From contig LR746265.1 of NCBI GenBank assembly GCA_902729315.2, positions 5,436,892-5,500,891 on the forward strand: a stretch of DNA of 64,000 bases, read 5' to 3'. The notes below the pieces were generated by a model. The model was not told the DNA's origin and ran no database searches. It worked only from the letters and a program-made list of their open reading frames with translations. The first letter of the stretch is position 1. Every line of letters begins with the position of its first letter. Shown in pieces: positions 35,166-47,261 of the stretch. This DNA comes from Spirodela intermedia. Taxonomy: Eukaryota > Streptophyta > Magnoliopsida > Alismatales > Araceae. The position numbers and the translations under genes were made by a program.

Positions 35166-38100
35166 TCTCTGTGTCCAGTCCTACGACTGGTTGACCGTTC
35201 TACAGGAAAGAGACGCCTTCGCAAAGTGTCGCAGAAGGGGACGGAGAGAGCCTCGTGGATCTGACGTGGGGGGTTCGGCTGTCTGGCACCACCCTTATCG
35301 TATGGAAATACCCCCACATGTGGTATTATTAAAAATATATCCCCGCTGCGGTCTGGGACTGCTAATAAAAGTCTTAGGAGTATTAAATGCTTGTCACGTG
35401 CTGATATCTTGTAGACACGAGACAGAGTCACGCTTTTCCTACAAAATTGTGCAATGTTGGAGGAAATCAGGGCGCTGAGCGGGACACACGTGCTCTCGCA
35501 CGCGTTCCGAGATTCTGCGTACTCTCGACCATAGAAGTCTTGTTGACTGTCTCCAGCTTGGGGACATCTGGGCCCATTTACGTGGCGGATCAGGCCGTCC
35601 ACAGGCAGCGCGTGGGCCCATTCCGAGCCAAGTGGATGGGTGGACACGTGTCGACATTTCTGGAAGTCCCAGCATCCGGGCCCACCTCGCCCGCAGATTA
35701 TTTTTCTTTGGAATGGCGTTGGTGGTAATTTTTGAGGCTGCCGTTCCCACCGCGCACTTCCCCGGCGAGGGAGTTGGTTATATAAATACGTCGCTCTTTG
35801 CTCCCCGCCGCTCTTCCTCCTCATCTTCCTCCCACCCATTCTAGTCCTTCGTTCTGGTTATCGTCGTCTGCTCGAAGCCGCTCTTTCTTCCGGTACCTCC
35901 CGTTCTCCAAGGTTATTCCTCTCTCTCTGTCTTTGTCTCTCTCTTTCTCTCTCTCTGTCTCTGTGTGCATCTGCCAAACTCTGGCCTCTCTCTGTCTCCT
36001 TGCTTGGCCCTCTGTTGACCATTGATTGTTAGGGTTCTGCGTTGCTAATTTAAAGCCCCATGTAGCCTCATTTTCTCCTGTGAGGGTCTGTACGTCTCGT
36101 TCGACCGCATGACAGAGATTTTTGTGTTGCTCCTTCGGCTGCGTGTGGCTGAGGAGTGATTCGGGATCGGTCTTTTGTTTTTTCTGGGACGAGGTACGGT
36201 GGAAGTATTTGTTCTTCTTGTCCCTTTAATTATTGAATTTTTTTTTCGCGGTGAACGCCTAGGATAATTCTCAGTGACTAGCTAGATTTGAGCCCTGTAA
36301 CTATGACGGCAGAATTTCGTTTTTCCACTTGGTCCTTTCCTTCTTTGTTATATGGCGTTTCAGATCTGTTCTCTATTGTGCTGTCCATGTCGTCCGTTCG
36401 TCATTGCTTTTTGCTTTACAGGGATCTGACCGTGGTGGAGGAATAGCTTCATGTTCACAAGTGAAAAATTAAGGTTTATTCTTTCAAGGAGCACTTGATT
36501 GTTGAGCGAGCTAAAGTTTGTTTTCGGTTCCTAGCTATTTTTTTTTTTCTGATCGCTGTTTTGTTTTGATGTTTCCCATTTTTCGAATTTTAGGCTCATC
36601 TTTTTCCGTTGGATCTGTATTTGATGCGCGTACATAGTTCCAATGCTGAAAATTGTGTTGCTGCTTTACATCTCGTCGAAATCATTACCTCCGTAGATGC
36701 GTTATAAGGGTATACAAAAAAATTCTCCAACGACAAGGCAGATGTTTTGAGTCGTTTGAGATGAGGCGAAATGAACAGCCGCTTCTGTCAAAGGCGCTTG
36801 GAACTTGATGGATGTATTTTCTGTAGTTATCTTGACCCATTTTGGCTATACCTTCTTCAATCGGTTCTCAGACAACATGGTGTGTTTGGCACTAATTATG
36901 AATAGATAATTTTGCTATTGCGTCTTTTTACTAGTCGTTTATGCGGAACTTGCCATATTTCGTAGGCTGGGAACGAATGAGAGGTTATCCCTTCTCTAAA
37001 GAACTTCTTTCGCATAGCTTAACAGAGGATACTGGTTACTTCAGCGGATTATTTTAAATCGCAGAACTGCGTTGAGAAATCGTTCGCTAGAAAACTTATC
37101 CCCGACACAGGAATGAAGAATAGCTGTCGAACGCTTTCTAATTTCCTTCGTTTTTATCTATAAACTTGCATGATATCTTCTCGGTTGTGATGGGGAAAGT
37201 TCCTCTGTAACCGTTCATGTTCTAGGTCCCTTTTTTTTTCTTGGTCTCCGCGATAATATATCTCCTGATTACGAGGAAACGTAAACCGGTGTACGAAGTT
37301 GATATGAACATGTAAAGGACTCGAATTTTTTGTAGTATTTTCCCACTATTCGCTACTATGTGTATAAGAATCGAAGCATTCTTTATTTTCCGTCTGTGGG
37401 TTTTGAGTCTTTACATCTCATCATCTAGTCCACTATATCTCTGAGGCCGAGATGGCTGATATAATACTAAAGTATGAGTTATTTTGATGTTTCATAGGCC
37501 GTTACATTGCCCGAAGCTACAGTTATATAGTTTTGTACAAATGGCACTTACCTAAGTCAGATCTGCGATGCTTGTTCCTCTTATCTCTTTGTATATGCCC
37601 ATACGTAACTTTCTGTTGGAGACGTGTGTATGTACATGGTTTCGTTTGTTTAACATTTTGAGAGAAATTCTCAGTTTACTTGTCATAGGATATTCTACAG
37701 GAGCATTGATCGATCAACATTTCGGAAATTTTATCGTATTATTTTATATTTATTTATAATAGTTTTTTTAATTTTTCAGTTAAAAGAAATAGCTATATGT
37801 TTAATAACCTACCCACTGGAAGTGAATCACCCCTTACTCCCATGAAAAATTGATGTTAGCGGGAGAAAGCCAGTTTGAGCTGTTTGTAGATACAAACGAC
37901 CGTGCCAAATTTACATGTTCATTAAATAACATTTTCTGGACGAATCTCGTAGTGATTAACCAGAAACTTCTGGAACTCTGTGTACAGTATTGGTGCATCA
38001 TAGAAGATCACGTGGCACAGTCGTTCCGCATCTGTTGAAATGATCTTTGGCCGCTTGATATTGACGCGGTGATCCAGGAAATGAGGTGTGTTTGAATCCA

Positions 38101-38402
38101 CCTAGAAAATAACTTTCTAGCTGGGATCATTCTATCTGAAAACATTTTTGTTATTTGAAAGTTCAGATGGCAGTATTTGATGCAGTTCGATCATTTTTCA
38201 GGAAGCATACACTTAATGGACTGCACTTACAACAGCAATGACAAGAAGACATTGAAAAAGTGGTTCTTCATCGATAAAAGAGGGGTGAATTTTTCTCAAG
38301 CACTGACACGATTAGTTATAGCAATAAAAATCAGAGCGTTATATGCCGCTGGTACCTCAATTTTACTCGGTGAACATCAGTCAACAAGGCAACGTGCATT
38401 CA
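34344..38402. other. Divergent promoters of GT47 and TPP, and TPP leader
   Basis: 34344-35778 is shared upstream DNA with CT tracts near 34620-34638 and 35140-35165, and G-box-like CACGTG cores near 35395, 35488 and 35643. From about 35810 a TPP 5' leader is likely, with a pyrimidine-rich segment at 35920-35965 and a long AT-rich intron. A plausible last acceptor is TTTTTCAG ending at 38201. I see no independent gene in 36-38.3 kb. Confidence 0.55.
35779..35788 (+). promoter_or_regulatory. TATA box, probably of TPP
   Basis: TATATAAATA, followed within about 30-60 bp by a CT-rich leader. The TPP start codon is 2.6 kb away, which implies a 5' UTR intron, common in TPP genes. Confidence 0.6.
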
Positions 38403-40357
38403 ATGGATATGAAGTCTGGCAATAACTCTCCTGTTCTTGCCGATCCTGTGCCTGCAAACAAGTCAAGATTGGGCATGCGCTCCCAGTTGCTTTCATTCAC
38501 GTCAGGCTCATCAGCATGTTCTTCGGGATCATACTTACAGATCCCTTGGAAGAAGACTATTCCAGGGAAACTTGACGACGTGCGTGCTAGTGGTTGGCTG
38601 GATGCCATGATATCTTCTTCACCTCCCCACAAGAAGCCAAACAAGGACGCAGGTGTTGAGTGTTCGTCAAGTGACTCCGATGCTGTTTATCGCTCATGGA
38701 CGGTGAGTCTTCACCAGTGAGGTAGATCAAGTTCAACATGTTTTCCAGTTAAAATATCGTTAAAAGATTGCCTATTATGTGACGCTGGATCCATTATGCA
38801 GCTGAGATACCCATCTGCATTGGCAGCGTTCGAGAAGATCACAAAGTACGCCAAGGGCAAGCGCATAGCTTTGTTTCTAGACTACGATGGAACTCTTTCT
38901 CCCATCGTGGACGACCCTGACCGTGCATTCATGTCTGAAGAGGTAATCTTTGCGACGAATATCCGAAAGTCAATACTGATTCTAAATCTGGAAATATTTA
39001 CGACGAAAATATTCAATTTATCTTCAGATGCGTTCCACGGTTCAAAGTGTGGCGAAGCATTTTCCCACAGCCATCATCAGCGGAAGGAGCCGCAACAAGG
39101 TCGCCAGTCTTGCTGTTTACTACCTTCTGTTTGCTTCGTCCCGTTGGATCACTATAAAATAGCTTAATTGTTCAGGTCTATGAATTTGTCGGGCTAGCGG
39201 AGCTCTTCTATGCTGGTAGCCATGGAATGGACATAATGGGCCCTGACAGAGTCTCTGATCCCGTTGACTTCTCCTCAAATCGCGTCAGATTCGCCGACAA
39301 ACAGGTGAATAATCCTCTACAAGCATGCGAAATGGCTACGACTTTCTGCAGCTTACGGTTGACTGATGATCTGCGATCTCCAGGGCAAGGAAGTGAATCT
39401 GTTTCAACCTGCGAGCGAATTCATTCCCATGATCGATGAGGTAAATGCCGGTGCTTCGCCGACTTGTCACAGATGGATTCCCCGTTTCTCGGATGCTTGC
39501 TTATTGTGTGCTTTAACAGGTGTTCAAGGCCCTCGTTGACAATACCAAGGAAATCGAAGGCGTGAAGGTAGAGAACAACATGTTCTGTGTTTCTGTACAT
39601 TACCGTAATGTGGATGAAAAGGTGGGTGCGAGCATCAGAAGCATGCGACCTACTTTTTTACCATTTTTGGACTTTAACTGTTGACCTTTGACTTCCCGTT
39701 GTCTCCAGTCATGGTCCGCCGTCGCTCAGCTCGTCCATGACATCCTCAAGGAGTACCCTTGTCTGCGATTGACTCATGGGCGGAAGGTAATAATGTGAAT
39801 GAAACCGTGGATCAGAGTACACTTGTTCTAGTCAACCCCCGGCATCCCTCATCTTCTTCTTCTTCTTCTTCGTTTCCATTTCTGTCCAGGTTTTAGAGAT
39901 TCGCCCTGTTATCGACTGGAACAAAGGAAAAGCCGTAAAGTTCCTGCTGGAGTCCCTCGGACTGAGCAACTCAGAGGTCGTCCTCCCCATATATGTCGGC
40001 GACGACCAGACAGATGAAGATGCATTCAAGGTACGTGATCCTCCCGCCATTGTCTCTTATGAACCGCCGCCGCCGCCGCCATCGCAGAGTCGTGTCTGAC
40101 TTCCGCTGGCATTTCAACAACAGGTCCTAAGAGAGGGGAGTCAAGGCTACGGCATCCTGGTCTCCTCCGTTCCCAAGGAAACCAAGGCATTCTTCTCGCT
40201 GAGGGACACCTCCGAGGTAACCTGTCTCCACATCCCGGGGCAGATTACGCTCGTTGACTTTTGGGTGTTCTTCTTCCGTTGACTTTTGGGTGTTCTTCAG
40301 GTCATGGATTTTCTCAAGTCTCTGGTGCAATGGAAGCAATCGGCTGCTAACCTGTGA
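38403..40357 (+). CDS. TPP: Trehalose-6-phosphate phosphatase
   Basis: HAD-family phosphatase that dephosphorylates trehalose 6-phosphate, the sugar signal that restrains SnRK1. Ten coding exons: 38403-38702, 38802-38942, 39028-39099, 39176-39304, 39384-39440, 39520-39621, 39709-39786, 39890-40030, 40124-40216, 40301-40357; all introns are phase 0; 389 residues. Seen: N-terminus [15 protein letters not shown] as in other TPPs, HAD motif [11 protein letters not shown] with D127 and D129, motif [44 protein letters not shown], and motif [14 protein letters not shown]. The frame is open up to an ATG at 38343 (20 residues more), but the similarity begins at MDMKSG. An overlapping upstream ORF is discussed under findings. 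Confidence 0.95.
40252..40298 (+). repeat. 22-bp tandem duplication in TPP intron 9
   Basis: Two exact 22-bp copies begin at 40252 and 40277 (each starts CGTTGACTTTTGGG), duplicating the pyrimidine-rich stretch before the acceptor at 40299-40300. Only the second copy is followed by AG. Confidence 0.9.
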
Positions 40358-41192
40358 CGTGTAATGCCTCCCCTGGTCGCGGTTCCTGCTGTGTCTTTTA
40401 CCCTCACTCTCAAAGTCAGAATCGCTGACTGAATCTATCGCGCTGGAAACCTTGAGCCGTGTTGTGGGTTCTCCTGGCTCTCCTCCCTCCGTCGTCTTAT
40501 TATTCATTTATTATTCTTTGCGAGAGAATTTTGAGGCCGCTGGCTATTCCCGAAAGCAGGACGCCGGCGCCTCCAAAGCTTCGTTATCGTTGAAGATCGC
40601 CGCTCATATTTTGACCAGGAGGTGGTCATGTTTGAGGTTCCCCTCCTACAGTTGACTCGACACGTAGTTGACTTGACGGCGCTTCAGGATGCAGTTGCCT
40701 CCACACGTTCAGAGCCAGCAAAAAATTGAGTATTTGGCGGTTATTTTGAACTCTAGAGCCTTCTATTTTTGGAAATGACAAGCATCGAGTCCTCTCTCCC
40801 CTTCCCTCTCTCGCTCTCTGTCGCTACTCCCCTCTCACAGGAGCTGGGTTCCGTCGGGCCGTAATGGGTTGACCAGGATGATGTGGGCCACAAACAGGCC
40901 CAGGCCCGGATCGATGCTGGGGGAAGAAGAACATGCTGTAGAGAGTTTGAGACTGATGGCCTGCCACTGCCCTAGTAGTCGTTAGCTATATACATACGCC
41001 AGGGAAGGGGAGGGGGAGGAGCAGCGGAGGGGACGGGGCGGAGGGAAGCCCCTCGGCGAGGATTTGGACTTCGAAGTGGTGAGCGGAGTGCGCTGTTTGC
41101 GCCGCCGGCGATCCCTTTCCGCCGCCCTTTCTCGTGCTGCAGGAGGAGAGGGGGATCGGAAGGCGGCAGAGTTGACAGCAAGGGGAGGGGGG
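40358..41192. other. TPP 3' end and HIBCH-like promoter
   Basis: The TPP 3' UTR runs probably to about 40550. A GC-rich stretch at 41000-41190 precedes the next gene. No other feature is seen. Confidence 0.5.
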
Positions 41193-44100
41193 ATGCAGAG
41201 CTTGAGAGCGTTGGCCGCGGCGAGGCGATCGCGCCCGGCATTTCGCCTTCTGCCCCGCTCGTGGAGCACCACCACCCATTCCGATGCTGCCGTGGAGGAG
41301 GAAGTCCGGAACCAGGTTCGCTTCAGGGGCAACTCAAAATGCCCCAATATTTTTGTTGACTTGCGGCGACGCTTTTCAGGTGCTCGTGGAGGGTAGAGCC
41401 AGCTCTCGCAATGCGATTCTCAACAGGCCGTCCTCGCTGAATGCCATCACCACCTCCATGGTAGCTCCCGGCTCTAATTCTCGTCTCACACGAGCCTCAC
41501 CCCCTCCTTCCCCTTGCATCACCACCCTTTTTACTCTCAGCTGATGCAGTTGTGCATCCTTCTCGCGCGTGTATTTTTCAGGCGGCTCGGCTGATGAAGC
41601 TTTACAATTCATGGGAAGAGAATCCTGACGTCGGGTTTGTTGTTATGAAGGTAGAGTATGGTTCCTTCGGAGATATTGTTTTTCCGAAAACGAGTATTTG
41701 CATTTATTCCTCATTTGTTCTTGTGCTCAATACCGTTCTTGATCTTCTGAAGGGCAGTGGCAGAGCATTCTGTGCGGGTGGAGATGTAGTAACTCTCTAC
41801 CGTTTGCTCAATGAAGGTGTGATGATTGGGACGCTCCTGCATCTGGCACTCGTGTTAAAATGCATTGTTATTATCTGGCGTTCATGTATCTGACATCTTT
41901 CCATTGGGTTCGTGAGCTTCTGGTTTGAATTCACATTTCACTAGGGCTATCGTCTCTGACGCTTTTTCTTTCATCTGGGTTTCTTTTATATTCGATCATG
42001 AGAAAAAGGAAACCGATCACTTCATACGAACAATTATTGTCTTGTTTATTTCAATACTCCCCTTCATTTCACCATGGACTAGAAGAAGCTTGTAGAAAAT
42101 TATGCAAGATGTCTTCAGTGATACAAATAGTTAGTTATTATGATGGTTTATTCAATAAATTAGAGAATCCGCTATATTTATTTTCCGAATAAAGGAAGTA
42201 GTGGCCTGATTGAGCTGGGTTCACCAATCAGATTAGGGAAGAGGAGGGCTGGACTTGAGGATCTCTGGAGAGGAAAGGAAGAAAGAGGCCTCGGTCTTGG
42301 ATTTACCACTCTCCCATCAGAATTCCACTTTTCCCATACCATCCTCCAATGCCCCTTAATTAAGCACGACGATCACCGAGGAAAAGGAACAAAATGATTG
42401 CCAAGATCCATAGATTGTCTGACAACGGAAGTCAAAAATAGATATCGCCGTCATCATCCAGACTGGATGAGATCTCCTAGGGTAAAAGATAGGGCAGGCT
42501 CTCAAAATCCTACTGACTACAGCATGGGGATTGGTGTCTTAAATGAAATGGCAGATGTTTTCTGCCTCGTGCTTGGCCTGAGTAGACTGTTACAGGCTGA
42601 CTTGATGGTGGGTCCTCCTGGACTTTTGTTGTGTTGTGTTGATGCACGATGAAGGCCAGGGGTGTATCAAGTAGTATGCTTTTTCTTTCTTTGTGTAGCT
42701 TTCTTGTTGGTTAATATTCTTCCTTTTCTTATAGTTTTTCTCTCCCAATGCTACATACGCACACAGGGAAGGTGGAGGACTGCAAAGAGTTTTTCAGGAC
42801 TCTCTATGAATTCATCTATGTTCTTGGGACGTACCTGAAGCCACACGTGAGTTAGTTTTTTGGCTTTGAAAAATATTTTTTAATCTTTTCAAGTGACGTA
42901 GCAATTGCCATTTTTCTGCTGCTTTGGGATTCGATTACCTTTGGAGTTATAGTTATGGATAAATGTTGTCTTTTGAGGCCGTGTTTTGCCGCGGACTATT
43001 TTCCATAGGATAGAGTCTTCGCTATTTATTTTAGCTTCTGAGTGCTGCGTTGTTCTTGGGGCATCTGCACGATGATCAGTTGTCTGAGTTTCTATCTCAA
43101 ACAAACGAGTGATGCTATGTATGTATTGTGGTCTGTCCATTATGTTTCATTCTCGATTAGGCTTTGATGTCAACTTTGTTCCTTTGACTAGGTTGCTATT
43201 TTGAATGGCATCACAATGGGTGGTGGTGGAGGCATTTCCATTCCAGGGACATTCCGGATTGCAACCGACAAAACTGTATGCACTGGGACATTGTTTTCTC
43301 AGCTTTTAAAATATTCTGATTAACAGAGAGAAAAAATTGAGAGCCGCCTAAGAAAATACCGTTTTCTTCCAAAAATACCGTTTGGGATAACTTGAAATAT
43401 TACGGTAGGAACTTTCAAAACCTTGAGCTTTATATTCTGGGTCCTAGTTTCTTTCATTTAACTCGCATACATAACATCATTCTCATTTATATAATTTTAA
43501 TTAAAACTAATCTCATGTACGCGCTTATCTTTTTGAGAGTCTTTTCCTAAATGTATCCGCTTAATGATGCGAATTTTCCTTTGCCATTGGTATTTTATTT
43601 TTACATGTAAAAATATTTGATAATATTTCTAGATGCATTCAAGCAAGTGCCTGTGTGTTGACACCATGATAAGCGACCCTAACTCAAGTTACATCTGCAA
43701 GCCTCTCGCAATCTTGTGCATTTGGGCAGAAAGATCAAACAGTGGCTTTTAACTCGCCTTTTCTCTCTGTGATACATTTTTATTTGAATACCAGTCCTTT
43801 GAATATATGTTTTCTTTTTTATCATCTGTGATATCCAACCCTGGAACCCTTGCTTATGCACATATTATGGAAATCTATGTAAAAACTCTCTTAATATCAT
43901 GGGCGACTTGCAGATTTTTGCGACCCCAGAAACTCTGATTGGCTTCCATCCTGATGCTGGAGCTTCTTTCTATCTTTCACATCTCCCCGGCTTTCTGGGT
44001 AAGCTCCCTGGCTTACATCACCACGCCGTAAGAAATTTCTGTTTAGTATTGAGACACCATGTCAGTTCTGCTATTGTTTGAATAAGAAAATTTCAACCTG

Positions 44101-44881
44101 TAAATTAGAGAATATGATGGATAATATTGACGTTGACGGATATAAATTGGCGCACAACCCCCTAAGTGATGTGTCGGCGCCATCTGATGTGAGGTCCGTT
44201 AGAAATTTGAGTATTGTGGTAAGATGAAGCCTAAGATCCCCCCCAATCAGATTGGGAACATGTAATGAGTGTATGATTTATCATCACAAAAAGTCTTTGG
44301 AACTGAAGGATCTGAAAGAAAAAGAGAGAGGTCAAACTCGGACCAATTTGGATGAAGCCATAGTTTCTCGTTTTTAATTCTCTCAGGGTGTTGTTTTCAG
44401 CAATGAAATCGAACTGGAAACCAAAGGAACTTTGCCAGGTGAAAGGAGGGCAAGATTATTTCTAAGATTAACATAGATGATGAACTGCTGTGAGGAAAGT
44501 TTTGGTTTCCTACTTGATTAAAGTTTTTATTAATTATTGAAAGGAAACCTTGCCCTTGATCTGTTTTTAGCTTAATGTTTAGCTGTTCGAGTATGTTCCT
44601 CTCCGTCATTTTCTCACTATACTCACCGATATATTATCATTATTATTATTTTGACTCAAGAAAGGAATTTCATTATGTTGCTCATACATTTTCATCCACA
44701 ATGTCCAAGTTGGAGATATGTTATGATGTTTGGCTGCTTTCAGGAGAATACTTGGCTTTGACCGGAGAAAAACTCAATGGAGTAGAAATGGTTGCTTGCG
44801 GACTAGCCACGCATTATTCCCTCGACGAAGTTCGTTCTCTGGGCTTCTTCCCCCTGTAATTGATCAGTATTTTTATCACAA

Positions 44882-44940
<59 letters not shown>

Positions 44941-45997
44941 GCAAGTGTTCTACCTTGTGCAGAGGCTCGGATGGATTGAAGAACGTCTTGGCAAATTGGT
45001 CACTGACGATCCTTCTGTCATAGAAACATCCCTTGAACAGTACTCTGACATCGCTTTTCCAGAGAAGAAGAGCATCGTTCGGCGGTACTTCATGTTCTTC
45101 TGCCTTCACATCGATGCATGCAAATCATCCTTTTGAACCATTGTCTAGGCCAGAAAGTCTCTGCTGATCATCATCCCTTTGCTCCATTCCACATGGAAGA
45201 CTTACCGATTACTCTAAAGCATGACATCAAATCATGGTGTGAAGAACTCTCAACGTTGACTTCTGTGCTCTGTTCAGGTTTGAGACGATTGACAAATGCT
45301 TCGGACGTGACACTGTAGAGGAAATCATCGACGCCCTGGTAATCTTTTTATGATTTCTTGACTCAGATCATTAGAGACACTATCCTCCCTGATAAGTCAA
45401 ACCTTTCTCGTCAGGAAACTGAAGCACATGGGCACTCCTGTGAATGGTGTAAATCGGCTCTCAGAAGACTAAAAGAGGCATCCCCGTTGACTTTAAAGGT
45501 CTCCTTGAGATCTGTAAGTGGCTCTGCGTATGCTTCGTTCTTATGTGCTATTATGCTAAATGTTATTGCTTGGTCAACAGATCCGCGAGGGTAGATATCA
45601 GTCCCTTGATCGGTGCCTGGTCAGAGAGTACAGAATGTCCCTCCACGGGATCTCCAAGCGCGTCTCTACTGATTTCTCTGAGGTCGGTCGGTTTCTCCTC
45701 GTCTTTCTCAATCTCTCTGAGCTGCGTTGACGCCTCTTCTCTAACAGGGTGTTCGAGCTCGGTTGGTTGACAAAGATTATTCCCCAAAGGTAAATAAAAA
45801 TATCATTTTTAAAAAGAAAAATGATTACCTTTTTTAAGGGGACAAATTTCGGTTTTTGACGTGCTGACCATGCGCAGTGGGACCCTCCGACTCTGGGGGA
45901 CGTTTCCGACGACATGGTTGACTATTACTTCTCACCGCTGGGCGAATTCGAGCCCGAGCTGAAGCTGCCGACCCAAGTCCGGGAACCCTTTATATGA
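41193..45997 (+). CDS. 3-hydroxyisobutyryl-CoA hydrolase-like protein, mitochondrial
   Basis: Crotonase-fold hydrolase of the HIBCH/CHY1 family, in valine catabolism. Fourteen exons: 41193-41315, 41380-41460, 41582-41650, 41753-41816, 42767-42846, 43192-43275, 43914-43998, 44744-44829, 44963-45084, 45278-45338, 45415-45513, 45581-45682, 45748-45789, 45878-45997, giving 405 residues. Seen: a basic Arg/Ser N-terminus fitting a mitochondrial presequence, GSGRAFCAGGD (92-102, oxyanion hole), ILNGITMGGGGGISIPG, ATPETLIGFHPDAGASFYLS with E173 and D181 at the catalytic positions, VRARLVDKDYSPKWDPPTL, and FSPLGEFEPELKLPT. The organisation fits the plant HIBCH-like protein 1 group. Exon 8 uses the donor GTTCGT, weak but required for frame (YSLDE joined to RLGWIEER). 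Introns 4, 6 and 7 are long and AT-rich. Confidence 0.95.
44884..44937 (+). repeat. (CT)27 in HIBCH-like intron 8
   Basis: A perfect CT run 25 bp upstream of the intron 8 acceptor (44961-44962), where it acts as, or adds to, the polypyrimidine tract of a 133-bp intron. Confidence 0.93.
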
Positions 45998-46752
45998 TGT
46001 TTGACTCTTAAACCGTTGAGTCAACTCTCGGGTAGCTCAGCTCTCATCACGTAAGCTTGATAATTTTTTTGCTGCGCGCAACCATTTCAGGTGTTTGAAA
46101 GTTTTTGGTCCATCCCGGAATCTTTTGTGATTCTGTACTCCCTAGAGGTTGATAGTTCATGGAATTCGCCGGCATGATTTTCAGTCAAGCCCAAGTCTAC
46201 GGAAGACTGAAAAAAGTCAACGTCTTCCGGTTACAGTCTTGTTTAGATTTGGTCGGTTTTAGCTCCTCATAAACTCCTTGAACTACGGATGGATGGATCT
46301 TTCATCTTAATTGATGGAAATATCTAGAAATTAGGTCATTAATCGGTGGAAAATTATTGACGCCATGAATGTGTGGGCCCCAATAAATGATTATCTGTTC
46401 AGAAATCACAATTGTTCGTGTTTGCATCATTCATGGCGTCATAATTATGGAATATAAAAAATTAGAAATCTATAGTCACATTTCTTGTGATGAGAGAGAG
46501 AGAGAGAGAAAGAGGGCGGTGTGGGGAGAGCTGAAACCGGTGATTCGGATCCACGCCTCCTGTTTTTTGTTTGATTCGGACAAGATCCAGAGAACGTGGA
46601 ATGCCGGCGGCCGCGGAGGGCAATTTGCGCCGGCGGGGCAGCGGAGCTGCTCTGGCGGCGTCGGGCGGGCGCCGCTGGCATCTCTGTCTCCGGCGTTCCA
46701 TCGAAGGGCGGCGGGGAGAGCGACATCTCCGGCTACACAAGATCTTCTGAGG

Positions 46753-46790
<38 letters not shown>

Positions 46791-47261
46791 ATGGACGGGT
46801 TCGTCCAATCCCCCGCGAGGGCGCTCCGAGTCTGCTTCGTCACGTCGCCGCCAAACCGCCAGCATGAGGCCACGAGGCGGCACGTGTCACATGTTGATTG
46901 TGAATTTCTTCCCTTCCCTTTCCGACTGTTCGCGGGAGGGATGAGATCTCCCGGGCTACAGACCTGGCTGGCTGGCCACCAATCAATCAACGGGGGTGCT
47001 CACCGCCGCCAATCACCGTCCCGCCGCCGCCAGACGGCTACCGGCGAATCTACCGCCCCCTTCCATTCTCCTCCATGGCTTCACCTCGGACCTCCTGTCC
47101 CTGGCTTCCCCTCCGTCTCTTTCCCTCTCTACAATTACCCTGTTTCCATTTTCGCCATGGCCGGCCCCAGTCCATAATACGTGCAAGTTATAAAATAGCA
47201 GCTGTCTTATCAGCGTAGGCAAACCCCCTCCTCCCCCAGCCGCCACAGATCTCTCTGCGCC
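45998..47261. other. HIBCH-like 3' end and invertase promoter
   Basis: 46000-46480 is AT-richer. 46550-47160 is GC-rich with shadow frames on both strands and a (CT)n run at 46757-46788. No other gene is supported. Confidence 0.5.
47189..47195 (+). promoter_or_regulatory. TATA box of vacuolar invertase
   Basis: TATAAAA about 70 bp before the ATG at 47262, the first ATG downstream, which supports that start. Confidence 0.7.

Noticed and set aside
41817-42766. Possible gene inside HIBCH-like intron 4
   Set aside because: Small frames only (41998-42192, 42398-42652). The host gene reads smoothly across the intron, so this is intron or decayed repeat DNA.
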